The notes under the pieces are model-generated. The model made no database searches. It saw only the letters and a program-made list of their open reading frames with translations, and was not told the origin of the DNA. Positions 50,661 through 60,267 of a stretch of 64,000 nt of DNA are shown in pieces. Origin of the DNA: Bradyrhizobium sp. in8p8 (GTDB lineage Bacteria; Pseudomonadota; Alphaproteobacteria; Rhizobiales; Xanthobacteraceae); assembly GCF_000426845.1 (NCBI RefSeq), contig NZ_AUGD01000002.1, positions 868,001 through 932,000 of the forward strand, read 5' to 3'. Numbering within the stretch: position 1 is the first letter of the stretch; each line of letters starts with the position of its first letter. A program made the translations under genes and the position numbers.

Positions 50661-51943
50661 CGCGGGTGGCCCTCATCAATCCGAACTGGGATTTTACCGG
50701 AAGCATCTACTTTGGCTGCCGGTCCCCTCACCTGCCGCTCGAACTCGGCATCTCCGAGCGTCACCTGAAGGCGGCCGGGCACAAGACGCTGCTGCTCGAT
50801 GCGCATATGTTCGATCTCTCGCTCCACGAGATCGAGGCCGAGCTGCGCGCCTTCCGCCCCGACCAGATCGTCATCACCACCGCGCCGACATATCTGTTCT
50901 GGCGCTGCGCGCCGCCGGAGCTCCGAGTGCCGCAGCAGCTCGCATTGGCTGTGCGGGACCTTGCGCCGACGCTGATCGCGGTGGGCCCGCATGGCTCCAC
51001 GACGCCGAAGGCGGCCTTCAAGAAACTCGGCGTCGACATCGTCGTGATGGGCGAGTGCGAGGGATCGCTGCTGCGTCTCGCCAACGGCGAGCGGGACTTT
51101 CCGGGCCTCTGCTTCCTGGACGGTCGCTCGCTCCGGGTCAACGGCGGCCCACAGGCGGTGGCCTTCAGCGATCAGCCCGCACTCCATTGGCCGGACGAGA
51201 TGATCCGGCGGCACCATCATCACCACCACCGCTTCGAGGCCGAGCCGATTGCGCCGGGCGCTGAGGTGGAGGCCTCGCGCGGCTGCCCTTACAATTGCAC
51301 GTTCTGCGCCAAGGAAAATTTCCGCAACGCCTACCGCAAGCGGCCGCCAGCCGTCGTTCTCGACGAGATCGATCGTCTGCGCACCCACGGAATCGAGTAC
51401 GTCTACTTCATCGACGAGATCTTTCTTCCCAACCGGGAGCTGCTGGAAGGGTTGACAGCCCGGGGCCTGAAGTTCGGCGTGCAGACGCGCATCGACCTGT
51501 GGAAGCCCGACATGCTCGCGCTGCTCGGCCGCGCCGGCTGCGTCTCGATCGAAGCCGGCATCGAGAGCCTGACCGTGGAAGGGCGCGCAGCACTCGCCAA
51601 GAACTGCAAGATGACCACGGATCAGCTCGCCGATCGGCTGGTCGAGGCCCGCCGCCACGTGCCCTTCGTGCAGGCCAATCTGATCGAGGTTCCGGAGGAT
51701 GACGATCCCATCGTGCAGCGCTGGCGGCGCACGATGCAGGATGCCGGCGTCTGGGCCAACGATCCGGTGCCGCTCTATCCCTATCCCGGCTCGCCTGACT
51801 ACCGCAAGCTCTGGGGCGAGCCCGACGATTTCGCGTGGGAGCGCGCTCACCGGCACTATCTCGCGATGTTCGATCAGTTCAGCGACGTGCAGAACGATCG
51901 CCCCGCCCCGCTCGACAGCCTCGAACTCCAGGTGGCCTCATGA
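50657..51943 (+). CDS. B12-binding radical SAM enzyme (TIGR04295-like)
   Basis: A 428-aa enzyme. The N-terminal cobalamin-binding Rossmann domain spans about residues 1-150 (INPNWDFTGSIYFGCRSPHL, IVITTAPTYLFW, LIAVGPHGS, MGECEG). The radical SAM domain has CPYNCTFC (Cys210, Cys214, Cys217) for the 4Fe-4S cluster, then YVYFIDEIFLPN and CVSIEAGIESL. A natural run of six histidines lies at residues 186-191. Such enzymes often C-methylate unactivated carbons; the substrate here is probably the sugar or cyclitol. I recall TIGR04295 as the matching family of the 'rhizo-twelve' locus. The ATG overlaps the previous stop. Confidence 0.88.
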   Translation: MTRVALINPNWDFTGSIYFGCRSPHLPLELGISERHLKAAGHKTLLLDAHMFDLSLHEIEAELRAFRPDQIVITTAPTYLFWRCAPPELRVPQQLALAVRDLAPTLIAVGPHGSTTPKAAFKKLGVDIVVMGECEGSLLRLANGERDFPGLCFLDGRSLRVNGGPQAVAFSDQPALHWPDEMIRRHHHHHHRFEAEPIAPGAEVEASRGCPYNCTFCAKENFRNAYRKRPPAVVLDEIDRLRTHGIEYVYFIDEIFLPNRELLEGLTARGLKFGVQTRIDLWKPDMLALLGRAGCVSIEAGIESLTVEGRAALAKNCKMTTDQLADRLVEARRHVPFVQANLIEVPEDDDPIVQRWRRTMQDAGVWANDPVPLYPYPGSPDYRKLWGEPDDFAWERAHRHYLAMFDQFSDVQNDRPAPLDSLELQVAS

Positions 51944-53049
51944 GCCCGGGCGCGGACATCAGGATCATGATGACGACCGACACGGTTGGTGGCGTATGGA
52001 CTTATTCCTGCGCCCTCGCCGGCAGCCTCGCCGCGGCCGGCGCCGACGTCACGCTCGTCACGCTAGGCCCGCGCGCTCGAATCGATCAACGCCAGATGCT
52101 GCGTGGCACGCGAGTAAACCTGGTCGAGACGGACCTCGCGCTCGAATGGCAAGACCCGGAGGGGCAAAACGTTTCCGAAGCACGACGGGTTCTCACTAAA
52201 CTCGAAGCCAGGCTGAAGCCTGGCATCGTGCATCTGAACAGCTTTCGCGAAGCGACCTTCGCCTGGCATGCTCCGACCGTGCTGGTGGCGCATTCCTGCG
52301 TAAATTCCTGGGCGCTCGCCTGCCACGATACGTCCTGGCTCGGCGAGCCGAGATGGCGCCGCTACAGCGAACGCGTCGCTGCAGCGCTCGACGCGGCGCA
52401 GGCCTGGGTGTGTCCAAGCCAGGCCTTCCACGAGGACATGACGGCGATCTATAGCCCCCGATCACGCGGCGCGGTGATCTGGAATGGAATTACGCCTCGT
52501 GATCCCACCGGGCGTAAGCAGGATTTGATCTTCTCGGCCGGCCGGTTGTGGGACCGCGCCAAGAATGTTGAAGCTCTCGCCGCCGCTGCGCCCGGGCTGG
52601 ACTGGCCGGTCGAGATCGCCGGCCCCGTTGACGCACGGCTGTCGACGGCTGTCACCTGGCTCGGCGAGCTGCCGCACGAAGCCATGGCTGCGCGCTTGCA
52701 GCACGCTGCCATCTTCGTCAGTCCCGCCTTGTATGAGCCGTTTGGCCTCGCCGTGCTGGAAGCGGCGGCCGCGGGTTGCGCGCTGGTCCTCTCCGACATC
52801 CCGACGTTCCGCGAATTGTGGCGCGAAGCCGCCCTGTTCTTCGATCCGACCGACCGCGATGCGTTGCATCAAACCCTCGCAGACCTTTGCGCTGACGATG
52901 CGGCTCGGGCACGGCTGCAGCGCGCCGCCTATGAACAATCCCTGACCTATTCGCTGATGCGCATGACCAGCGCTTATCTTGGTCTCTACCAGGACCTGAT
53001 CGCATCCAGCGGGAAGACCGCGCCGAGCCAGATCGAGGTGCGCGCATGA
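51940..53049 (+). CDS. GT4-family glycosyltransferase
   Basis: A 369-aa GT-B glycosyltransferase: N-terminal MMTTDTVGGVWTYSCALAGS, central VAHSCVNSWALAC and VCPSQAFHEDM, then VIWNGI, FSAGRLWDRAKNVEALAAAA and the donor-site segment VSPALYEPFGLAVLEAAAAG with the E-x7-E motif. It is a retaining GT4 enzyme by family. The ATG overlaps the previous stop (ATGA). Donor and acceptor unknown; cytoplasmic face of the membrane expected. Confidence 0.9.
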   Translation: MSPGADIRIMMTTDTVGGVWTYSCALAGSLAAAGADVTLVTLGPRARIDQRQMLRGTRVNLVETDLALEWQDPEGQNVSEARRVLTKLEARLKPGIVHLNSFREATFAWHAPTVLVAHSCVNSWALACHDTSWLGEPRWRRYSERVAAALDAAQAWVCPSQAFHEDMTAIYSPRSRGAVIWNGITPRDPTGRKQDLIFSAGRLWDRAKNVEALAAAAPGLDWPVEIAGPVDARLSTAVTWLGELPHEAMAARLQHAAIFVSPALYEPFGLAVLEAAAAGCALVLSDIPTFRELWREAALFFDPTDRDALHQTLADLCADDAARARLQRAAYEQSLTYSLMRMTSAYLGLYQDLIASSGKTAPSQIEVRA

Positions 53050-54176
53050 AATGCGTCCTGTTCTATCATGCGTTCACCTCGTGCTGGAACAACGGCAATG
53101 CGCATTTCCTGCGTGGCTACGCGAGGGAGCTGCACGCGCTCGGGCACGAGGTCGTCGTGTTCGAGCCCATTGACGGCTGGAGCCGGCTGAACGCCATGCG
53201 CGAAGGCGGCAGTCATGCGATGGAGGAGATTCCCACCCTCTTTGCCGGAATAGACATCCGCCGCTACGACGCCAGCCTGGATCTCGAGCGGGCGCTGGAC
53301 GGGGCCGATCTCGTCATCGTGCATGAATGGAATCCGCCCGATCTCATCGCGCAGATCGGACGCCGACGCGCGCAAGGCGCTCCCTTCACGTTGCTGTTCC
53401 ACGACACCCATCATCGCGCCGTCAGTGCGCCCGAGGAGCTTGCGCAGTTCGATCTCGACGGATTCGACGGCGTGCTCGCCTTCGGCGAGGTGCTTCGGCA
53501 GATCTATCTGAAGCTTGGCTGGGCCGACCGGGCCTTCACCTGGCACGAGGCAGCCGATGTCGCGCTGTATCATCCGCTGCCGCAAGTCGAGCGCGCCGAC
53601 GATCTGGTCTGGATCGGCAATTGGGGCGATGGGGAGCGCAGCGCCGAACTCAACGAATTCCTGGTGGGGCCCGTGGCGGAACTGAAGCTCCGCGCAAGCC
53701 TCCATGGCGTGCGCTATTCAGATGACGCACTCCTCACCATCAGGAGCGCGGGTATCCGTTATGGCGGCTGGCTGCCAGCACACTGGGTCCCGCTCGCCTT
53801 CGCCGGCGCACACACCACGATCCATGTGCCGCGCGGGCCTTACGTGCGCCTGCTTCCGGGCATTCCGACCATTCGCGTGTTCGAAGCGCTGGCCTGCGGC
53901 ATTCCCCTGGTTTCGGCACCCTGGTCGGACGCAGAGGGTCTCTTCCCCGATGGCGCCTATCTCAGTGTTGCCGATGGCGCGCAGATGACGCGTGCGCTTC
54001 GTTCCCTGCGCGGGGATCGGGAGATGTCCGCCGCGATGGTGAATACGGGACTTGAGACGATCAGGGAGCGTCACACCTGCCGTCACCGGGCGGAGCAGCT
54101 TGTCGACATCGTGGCCGACATCCGGGGCTCGGGCCTCCAGTCACAGTCCCAGCATGATATCGGAGCCGTCGCGTGA
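53046..54176 (+). CDS. CgeB-like glycosyltransferase
   Basis: A 376-aa GT-B protein of the CgeB / Glyco_trans_1_2 type. YHAFTSCWNNGNAHFLRGYA at the start matches the SSWGNGHAT opening of its neighbours. LIVHEWNPPD-type text follows (VIVHEWNPPDLI), then LLFHDTHHRAVS, and C-terminal TIRVFEALACGIPLVSAPWS with AEGLF, the nucleotide-sugar pocket. The ATG overlaps the previous stop. It is one of four CgeB-like enzymes in the cluster. Specificity unknown. Confidence 0.83.
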   Translation: MKCVLFYHAFTSCWNNGNAHFLRGYARELHALGHEVVVFEPIDGWSRLNAMREGGSHAMEEIPTLFAGIDIRRYDASLDLERALDGADLVIVHEWNPPDLIAQIGRRRAQGAPFTLLFHDTHHRAVSAPEELAQFDLDGFDGVLAFGEVLRQIYLKLGWADRAFTWHEAADVALYHPLPQVERADDLVWIGNWGDGERSAELNEFLVGPVAELKLRASLHGVRYSDDALLTIRSAGIRYGGWLPAHWVPLAFAGAHTTIHVPRGPYVRLLPGIPTIRVFEALACGIPLVSAPWSDAEGLFPDGAYLSVADGAQMTRALRSLRGDREMSAAMVNTGLETIRERHTCRHRAEQLVDIVADIRGSGLQSQSQHDIGAVA

Positions 54177-55261
54177 ATATCTGCTTCTTTGGATCCAGCC
54201 TCGTCTCATCCTACTGGAACGGCGCCGCCACCTATTACCGCGGTATGCTGAAGGAGATCGCGGCGCTCGGCCACGACGTCACCTTCTACGAACCCGACGC
54301 CTTCGAGCGCCAGGCGCATCGGGATATCGGTGACCCGGAATGGGCCAGGGTCGTCGTCTATCCCGCGACCCCGGACGGCTGGCGCCACTCGCTCGATGCA
54401 GCGGCGAAATCGGCGGACATGCTGGTCAAGGCGAGCGGCGTCGGCGTCTTCGATCTGGAGCTGGAGAACGCCGTCGCGGAGCTGCCGACGCGGCTGACGC
54501 GGATCTACTGGGACGTCGATGCTCCTGCCACGCTCGAAGCGATGGAAATCGATGCGCAGCATCATCTGCGTCGCGCAATTCCGTCCTACGACATGGTCCT
54601 GACTTATGGCGGGGGCGATGGGGTCGTGTCCGCCTACCGATCGATGGGCGCGCGGGATTGCGTACCGATCTACAACGCGCTTGATCCAGCCACGCATTTT
54701 CCGGCACCGTCCAATCCGCGCTTCGCCTGCGATCTCAGCCTGCTGGCCAATCGCCTGCCTGATCGCGAGAAGCGCGTGGAGCATTTCTTCCTCGACGTTG
54801 CGCGCCGCCTGCCCGAGAGGTCCTTCGTGCTCGGCGGTTCCGGCTGGGACGACAAGGACGCGCCCGGCAATCTGCGCAAAGTCGGTCATGTCGGCACCGC
54901 CGATCACAACGCGTTCTTCGGCTCCGGGCTCGCGACCCTCAACGTCAACCGCGACAGCATGGCGCGCTATGGCTTTTCTCCGCCGACGCGCGTGTTCGAA
55001 GCGATTGGCGCCGGCGCTTGCCTGATCACCGATCAATGGGCCGGCATCGATCACTTCCTTGAACCCGATCGCGAGGTGCTGGTTGCCGCTGACGGAGCCG
55101 CGGTCGCAGAGCACCTCGCCGCGCTCGATCCGGAGCGGGCCCGCTCGATCGCCCGCCGCGCCCGCGCGCGCATCCTGAGTCAGCACACTTACCGGCAACG
55201 CGCCCACCAATTCAACGATCTCTTCGTCGCCCGCAGCTCGCGAATCGAGGCAGCAGAATGA
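54173..55261 (+). CDS. CgeB-like glycosyltransferase
   Basis: A 362-aa GT-B protein: ICFFGSSLVSSYWNGAATYY at the start, VTFYEPDAFERQAHRDI, then RIYWDVDAPATLEAM (compare [11 protein letters not shown] in the paralogs), LSLLANRLPDREKRVE, and TRVFEAIGAGACLITDQWAG with FLEPDREVLVA. GTG start overlapping the previous stop. It belongs to the same group as the genes at 43471, 53046 and 55258. Specificity unknown. Confidence 0.83.
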   Translation: MNICFFGSSLVSSYWNGAATYYRGMLKEIAALGHDVTFYEPDAFERQAHRDIGDPEWARVVVYPATPDGWRHSLDAAAKSADMLVKASGVGVFDLELENAVAELPTRLTRIYWDVDAPATLEAMEIDAQHHLRRAIPSYDMVLTYGGGDGVVSAYRSMGARDCVPIYNALDPATHFPAPSNPRFACDLSLLANRLPDREKRVEHFFLDVARRLPERSFVLGGSGWDDKDAPGNLRKVGHVGTADHNAFFGSGLATLNVNRDSMARYGFSPPTRVFEAIGAGACLITDQWAGIDHFLEPDREVLVAADGAAVAEHLAALDPERARSIARRARARILSQHTYRQRAHQFNDLFVARSSRIEAAE

Positions 55262-56382
55262 ACCTCTCCATCGTCGTCATCGGACTTTCGGTCACTTCGT
55301 CCTGGGGCAATGGTCACGCCACGACCTACCGCGCCCTGATCGAAGCCCTGGCGCGACGAGGTCACCGCGTCACGTTTCTGGAGCGGGACGTGCCTTGGTA
55401 CAGGGATCACCGCGACCTGACCAAGCCCTCTGCATGGACGGTCGAGCTGTACCAACCCTTGAAGGACATCCCGCGCCGGTTCGGCAAGCTGATCCGCGAT
55501 GCCGATCTGGTGATCATCGGCTCCTACGTTCCTGACGGCATCGCGATTGCCGAATGGGTGACGACACACGCGAGGGGCGTCACCGCATTCTACGATATCG
55601 ACACGCCAGTCACGCTGGCAAGGCTCGAGCAGGGCCTCGACTATCTCTCCCCCGCGATGATTCCGCGCTTCGATCTTTATCTGTCCTTCACCGGTGGTCC
55701 GGTGCCCGGCATGATCGAGCAGAGCTACGGCAGTCCGCTCGCGCGTGTCCTTTACTGCAGCGCGGATCCGGAGGTCTACACGCCGAAGCAGGCGCAGCCG
55801 GAATGGGCACTCGGCTATCTCGGCACCTACAGCGAGGACCGGCAGCCGGTTCTCGACGAATTGCTGCTTGCGCCGGCGCGCACGCTCGCCTCGGAGCAAT
55901 TCGTCGTCGCCGGCGCGCAGTATCCCGCGAATATCGCCTGGCCCGCCAACGTCTCCCGGATCGAGCACCTCTCGCCAAAGCAGCATCCGGCGTTCTACGC
56001 CGCGCAACGCTTCACGCTGAACGCCACCCGCGCGGACATGAAAGCGCTGGGCTTCTCGCCGAGCGTCCGGCTGTTCGAAGCCGCCGCCTGCGGCACGCCC
56101 GTGATCTCGGATCGATGGGCCGGGATCGAGACGATATTCGCGCCGTCGAAGGAGATCCTGCTGGCAGCCAACCCTCGCGACGTCGTCCAGATCTTGCGCG
56201 ACATGCCCGAGGAGCAACGGCGCACGATCGCTCGCAACGCACGGCGGCGGGTCCTCGCCGACCACACTCCCGATCATCGCGCCCGGCAACTGGAGACCTA
56301 TTACGCCGAGGCATCCGCGCGGCGGCGCCGCAAGGCAGCACCGCTCCCGGTCGTTCGCCCCATGCAGGTCGCCCAACTCTGA
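55258..56382 (+). CDS. CgeB-like glycosyltransferase, paralog of the one at 43471
   Basis: A 374-aa GT-B enzyme. [73 protein letters not shown] and [20 protein letters not shown] closely match the gene at 43471-44574. The tail after about residue 355 is basic. The ATG overlaps the previous stop. The two near-copies at opposite ends of the cluster suggest an old duplication with divided acceptor use. Confidence 0.85.
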   Translation: MNLSIVVIGLSVTSSWGNGHATTYRALIEALARRGHRVTFLERDVPWYRDHRDLTKPSAWTVELYQPLKDIPRRFGKLIRDADLVIIGSYVPDGIAIAEWVTTHARGVTAFYDIDTPVTLARLEQGLDYLSPAMIPRFDLYLSFTGGPVPGMIEQSYGSPLARVLYCSADPEVYTPKQAQPEWALGYLGTYSEDRQPVLDELLLAPARTLASEQFVVAGAQYPANIAWPANVSRIEHLSPKQHPAFYAAQRFTLNATRADMKALGFSPSVRLFEAAACGTPVISDRWAGIETIFAPSKEILLAANPRDVVQILRDMPEEQRRTIARNARRRVLADHTPDHRARQLETYYAEASARRRRKAAPLPVVRPMQVAQL

Positions 56383-56393
56383 AAGGCAGTATC

Positions 56394-57458
<1,065 letters not shown>

Positions 57459-57470
57459 CGGTCGGCGCGC

Positions 57471-58838
57471 CTACGCAGCCGGCAAGGCGAAGGAGAATGT
57501 TGCGCCGCCCCCCGGCTCATGCCCAGCGAGCAGCTCGCCGCCGTGCTCACGCACGATGCCATAGCTGATCCAGAGGCCAAGCCCTGTCCCCTCGCCCACC
57601 CGCTTGGTGGTGAAGAACGGCTCGAAGATGTGGCCGATGTGATCCTGGTCGATTCCCGGACCGTTGTCCGATATCCGGAACAGGATTTCGTCGCCCTGGC
57701 GCGCCGCCGAGACGACCAGCCGCGGCGACTCGGTGCCGCGCATCGCGTCGATCGCATTCTCCACGAGATTGACGATCACCTGGTGCAGCTGCCCCTCATT
57801 GCCGGAAATCCAGAGCCCCGGTTCGATCTCGATCTGCAGATCGATGCGCACCTGCTTGGTGCGCACGGCCCACAGCACCGCGGTGTTGATCAGCCGCTCG
57901 ATGTCGACGCGCTCGACTTCGCCAAGCTTGCTGAAGGAGAGTCGGCGTAGGTTCTTGACGATCTCGCTGATGCGGATCGCCCCTTCCATGGTGCCTTCGA
58001 TCAGCGGGCCGAAATCTTCCAAGATCTCGTCAATGCGCAGGCTTCGCCTTTGAGCCGAAAGATCGCCCTCTCCGGATTTGCCGTGGACCGCATCGAGATA
58101 GGTGACGATCGCCGTGCGGTAGCGCATCAAAGTATGGACGTTGCCATAGACGAAGCTGATCGGGTTGTTCAGCTCGTGCGCGACCCCCGCAACGAGGCGA
58201 CCAAGGCTCGCCATCTTCTCCTGCTCGACCAGCTGCCGCTGGGCCCGCTGCAGTTCATGATGCGCCTTGTGCAGCTCCTCATAGGCGCGGCGAAGCTCGC
58301 CGATCGGACGCCCCGTCAACACCACGCCGATGAATCGGCCGCGATGATCATGACGGGGTGATCCGTTGATCGCAAACAGATCGGAGCGGCCGCCTGCGCC
58401 AGAAAATCGCAGCTCGCCGTCGACGACGTCGGAGGCGCTACGCGGCTTCAGGAGCGGGACCAGCTTGGCCTTGTCCGGGGCATCGATGACATCAGCGATG
58501 TTCTTTCCGACGATGTCCGCGGCGCTGCAGCCGAGCGTGTGCTGAAACGCCGAATTGACCTGCTGCACCAACCCTCTTGCATCGCAGACGATGAGGATGT
58601 CCGAGACGGATTCGATGACGTTCGTGACGAACGCCTGCGCCTCCTCGAGTTCCGCATTCTTGTGCTCGAGATCGACTTCATAGCGCAAGAGGTCGGAATA
58701 GACCTCGTCCATCTTGCGAATGACCTCGATCCAGGCGCCCTCGCGCTCATGGTCGAGCTCGATCGCACCGCGACCGGCGATCAGCTTGAGCAGTGGTTCG
58801 GTTTCGCCGGCGTCAGGAGGATGCGTCGCCTTTGCCAT
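57471..58838 (-). CDS. hupT: Hydrogenase-regulating sensor histidine kinase HupT/HoxJ
   Basis: A 455-aa soluble kinase. A coiled N-terminus (about residues 25-75) leads to a PAS domain (about 75-180: SVSDILIVCDARGLVQQVNS), a second coiled coil, HisKA with ASLGRLVAGVAHELNNPISF (His221) and HATPase with NLVENAIDAM, DNGPGI and GEGTGLGLWISYG. No membrane helix. In H2-sensing systems HupT/HoxJ is controlled by a regulatory hydrogenase and signals to HoxA/HupR. Its ATG lies inside the hoxA 3' end (26-base overlap), so the pair is coupled. Confidence 0.9.
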   Translation of the reverse strand: MAKATHPPDAGETEPLLKLIAGRGAIELDHEREGAWIEVIRKMDEVYSDLLRYEVDLEHKNAELEEAQAFVTNVIESVSDILIVCDARGLVQQVNSAFQHTLGCSAADIVGKNIADVIDAPDKAKLVPLLKPRSASDVVDGELRFSGAGGRSDLFAINGSPRHDHRGRFIGVVLTGRPIGELRRAYEELHKAHHELQRAQRQLVEQEKMASLGRLVAGVAHELNNPISFVYGNVHTLMRYRTAIVTYLDAVHGKSGEGDLSAQRRSLRIDEILEDFGPLIEGTMEGAIRISEIVKNLRRLSFSKLGEVERVDIERLINTAVLWAVRTKQVRIDLQIEIEPGLWISGNEGQLHQVIVNLVENAIDAMRGTESPRLVVSAARQGDEILFRISDNGPGIDQDHIGHIFEPFFTTKRVGEGTGLGLWISYGIVREHGGELLAGHEPGGGATFSFALPAA

Positions 58839-60267
58839 TTTTTCTCAAATCGTACCTGGACAGCTTGTTTCTGAGACCGACGCGCGAGAGCCCAAGCTCG
58901 CTCGCGACCCGGCTGATATTGCCTTCGTAACGTTCCAGGCAGCCGATGATAACCGACTTCTCCAGATCCTCCACCTTGTCCTTCAGGGTCGCCGACCCAT
59001 TCAATCGGCCGTGGATTGCGGCGCCCGGCTGCCGGCCGTTACGCCGACCCAGCAGCGAAGGAGCCTGCAATTCATCCGCATCCGCCAGCACCGCCATACG
59101 CTGGATCTCGTTCTGCAGCTCGCGGACGTTGCCAGGCCAGTGGTAACTAGCGAATGCATCGAGCGCCGCGGCCGCAAATCGCAGGCCCGGCCGGTTGAAG
59201 GACGTCTTCACCGACGACAGCACCCCCTGCGCGATCAATGGAATATCCATCGGTCGCTCGCGCAAGGCCGGCATGTGCACCGGAAACGCCGCCAGGCGAT
59301 AATAAAGATCGCGCCGGAAGCGGCCCGCGTCCACCTCGGCCTCGAGATCCCGGTTGGTCGCCGCCACCACGCGGACGTCGACCTTCCGTACCCGCTGTGC
59401 GCCGAGCGGGCGGATTTCGCTCTCCTGCAGGACGCGCAGCAGTTTCACCTGGAACGCCGGCGAGGTTTCGCCGATCTCGTCGAGGAAGATGGTCCCGCCG
59501 TCGGCGACCTCAAACAGCCCGATCCGGTCCTGATAGGCGCCGGTGAAGGCGCCCTTCTTGCAGCCGAACAATTCGCTTTCGAGGAGTTCGTCAGGCAATG
59601 CGCCGCAGTTCTCGACCACGAAGGCCTTGCCAGCGCGGGCGGAGCCGTAGTGAATGGCGCGCGCGAGCAGCTCCTTTCCAGTGCCGGACTCGCCCGTGAT
59701 CAGCACTGATATGTCGTAGTCCGCGGCGCGTTTTCCCAGCTCGATGACCTTGTGCATGGGACTGTCGGGCGAATGCACGATGCGATCGAAATCATAGAGC
59801 TGCTTGGCTACCCCGCGTTTGACCGAGACAACCTTCTTGATGTGCCCGGGTGTCGCCTTGACGTCGACGCCAGCCGTTTCCGTCTCCTTCTGCAGACGAT
59901 AGAGCTGAACGGCTTCCTTCACGATGTCGACCAGCCGATCCGGCTGCCACGGCTTCGTAATGTATTGATAGATGCCGGCCTCGTTGAGGCCCGCAATGAT
60001 GTCCTCGGAGTCCGAATAGCCGGAGATGATCATCCGCACCGGATCGGGCCAGAGCTCACGCACGCGCTTCAGGAAGCTCACGCCCGATTCATGAGGCATG
60101 CGCTGGTCGCAGAGAATGGCGTGGACGATCTCACCCTCCAGCAGCTTCTCGGCGTCGGCCGCATTGCCGGCGCAAAGCACCTCGAAATCATCCCGGAGGA
60201 CGCGCCGCAGCGCCTCCTGCGAACGGACCTCATCGTCAACGACGAGAATGGTTCCCTGAATGCTCAT
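58813..60267 (-). CDS. hoxA: Hydrogenase response regulator HoxA/HupR (NtrC family)
   Basis: A 484-aa NtrC-type activator. The receiver has Asp54 (ILCDQRMP). The AAA+ domain has Walker A GESGTGKE at 192-199, the sigma-54 contact loop GAFTGA at 239-244 and Walker B GGTIFLDE at 257-264. The C-terminal Fis-type helix-turn-helix reads [20 protein letters not shown]. It activates uptake-hydrogenase structural genes in related bacteria, with the kinase at 57471 as partner. Its ATG overlaps the hypX stop. The structural hup genes themselves are not in the window. Confidence 0.93.
   Translation of the reverse strand: MSIQGTILVVDDEVRSQEALRRVLRDDFEVLCAGNAADAEKLLEGEIVHAILCDQRMPHESGVSFLKRVRELWPDPVRMIISGYSDSEDIIAGLNEAGIYQYITKPWQPDRLVDIVKEAVQLYRLQKETETAGVDVKATPGHIKKVVSVKRGVAKQLYDFDRIVHSPDSPMHKVIELGKRAADYDISVLITGESGTGKELLARAIHYGSARAGKAFVVENCGALPDELLESELFGCKKGAFTGAYQDRIGLFEVADGGTIFLDEIGETSPAFQVKLLRVLQESEIRPLGAQRVRKVDVRVVAATNRDLEAEVDAGRFRRDLYYRLAAFPVHMPALRERPMDIPLIAQGVLSSVKTSFNRPGLRFAAAALDAFASYHWPGNVRELQNEIQRMAVLADADELQAPSLLGRRNGRQPGAAIHGRLNGSATLKDKVEDLEKSVIIGCLERYEGNISRVASELGLSRVGLRNKLSRYDLRKNGKGDASS

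Noticed and set aside
51223..51240. Six histidine codons taken as a possible vector-derived His-tag
   Set aside because: The run is inside a natural gene between two enzyme domains, with no vector sequence around it.
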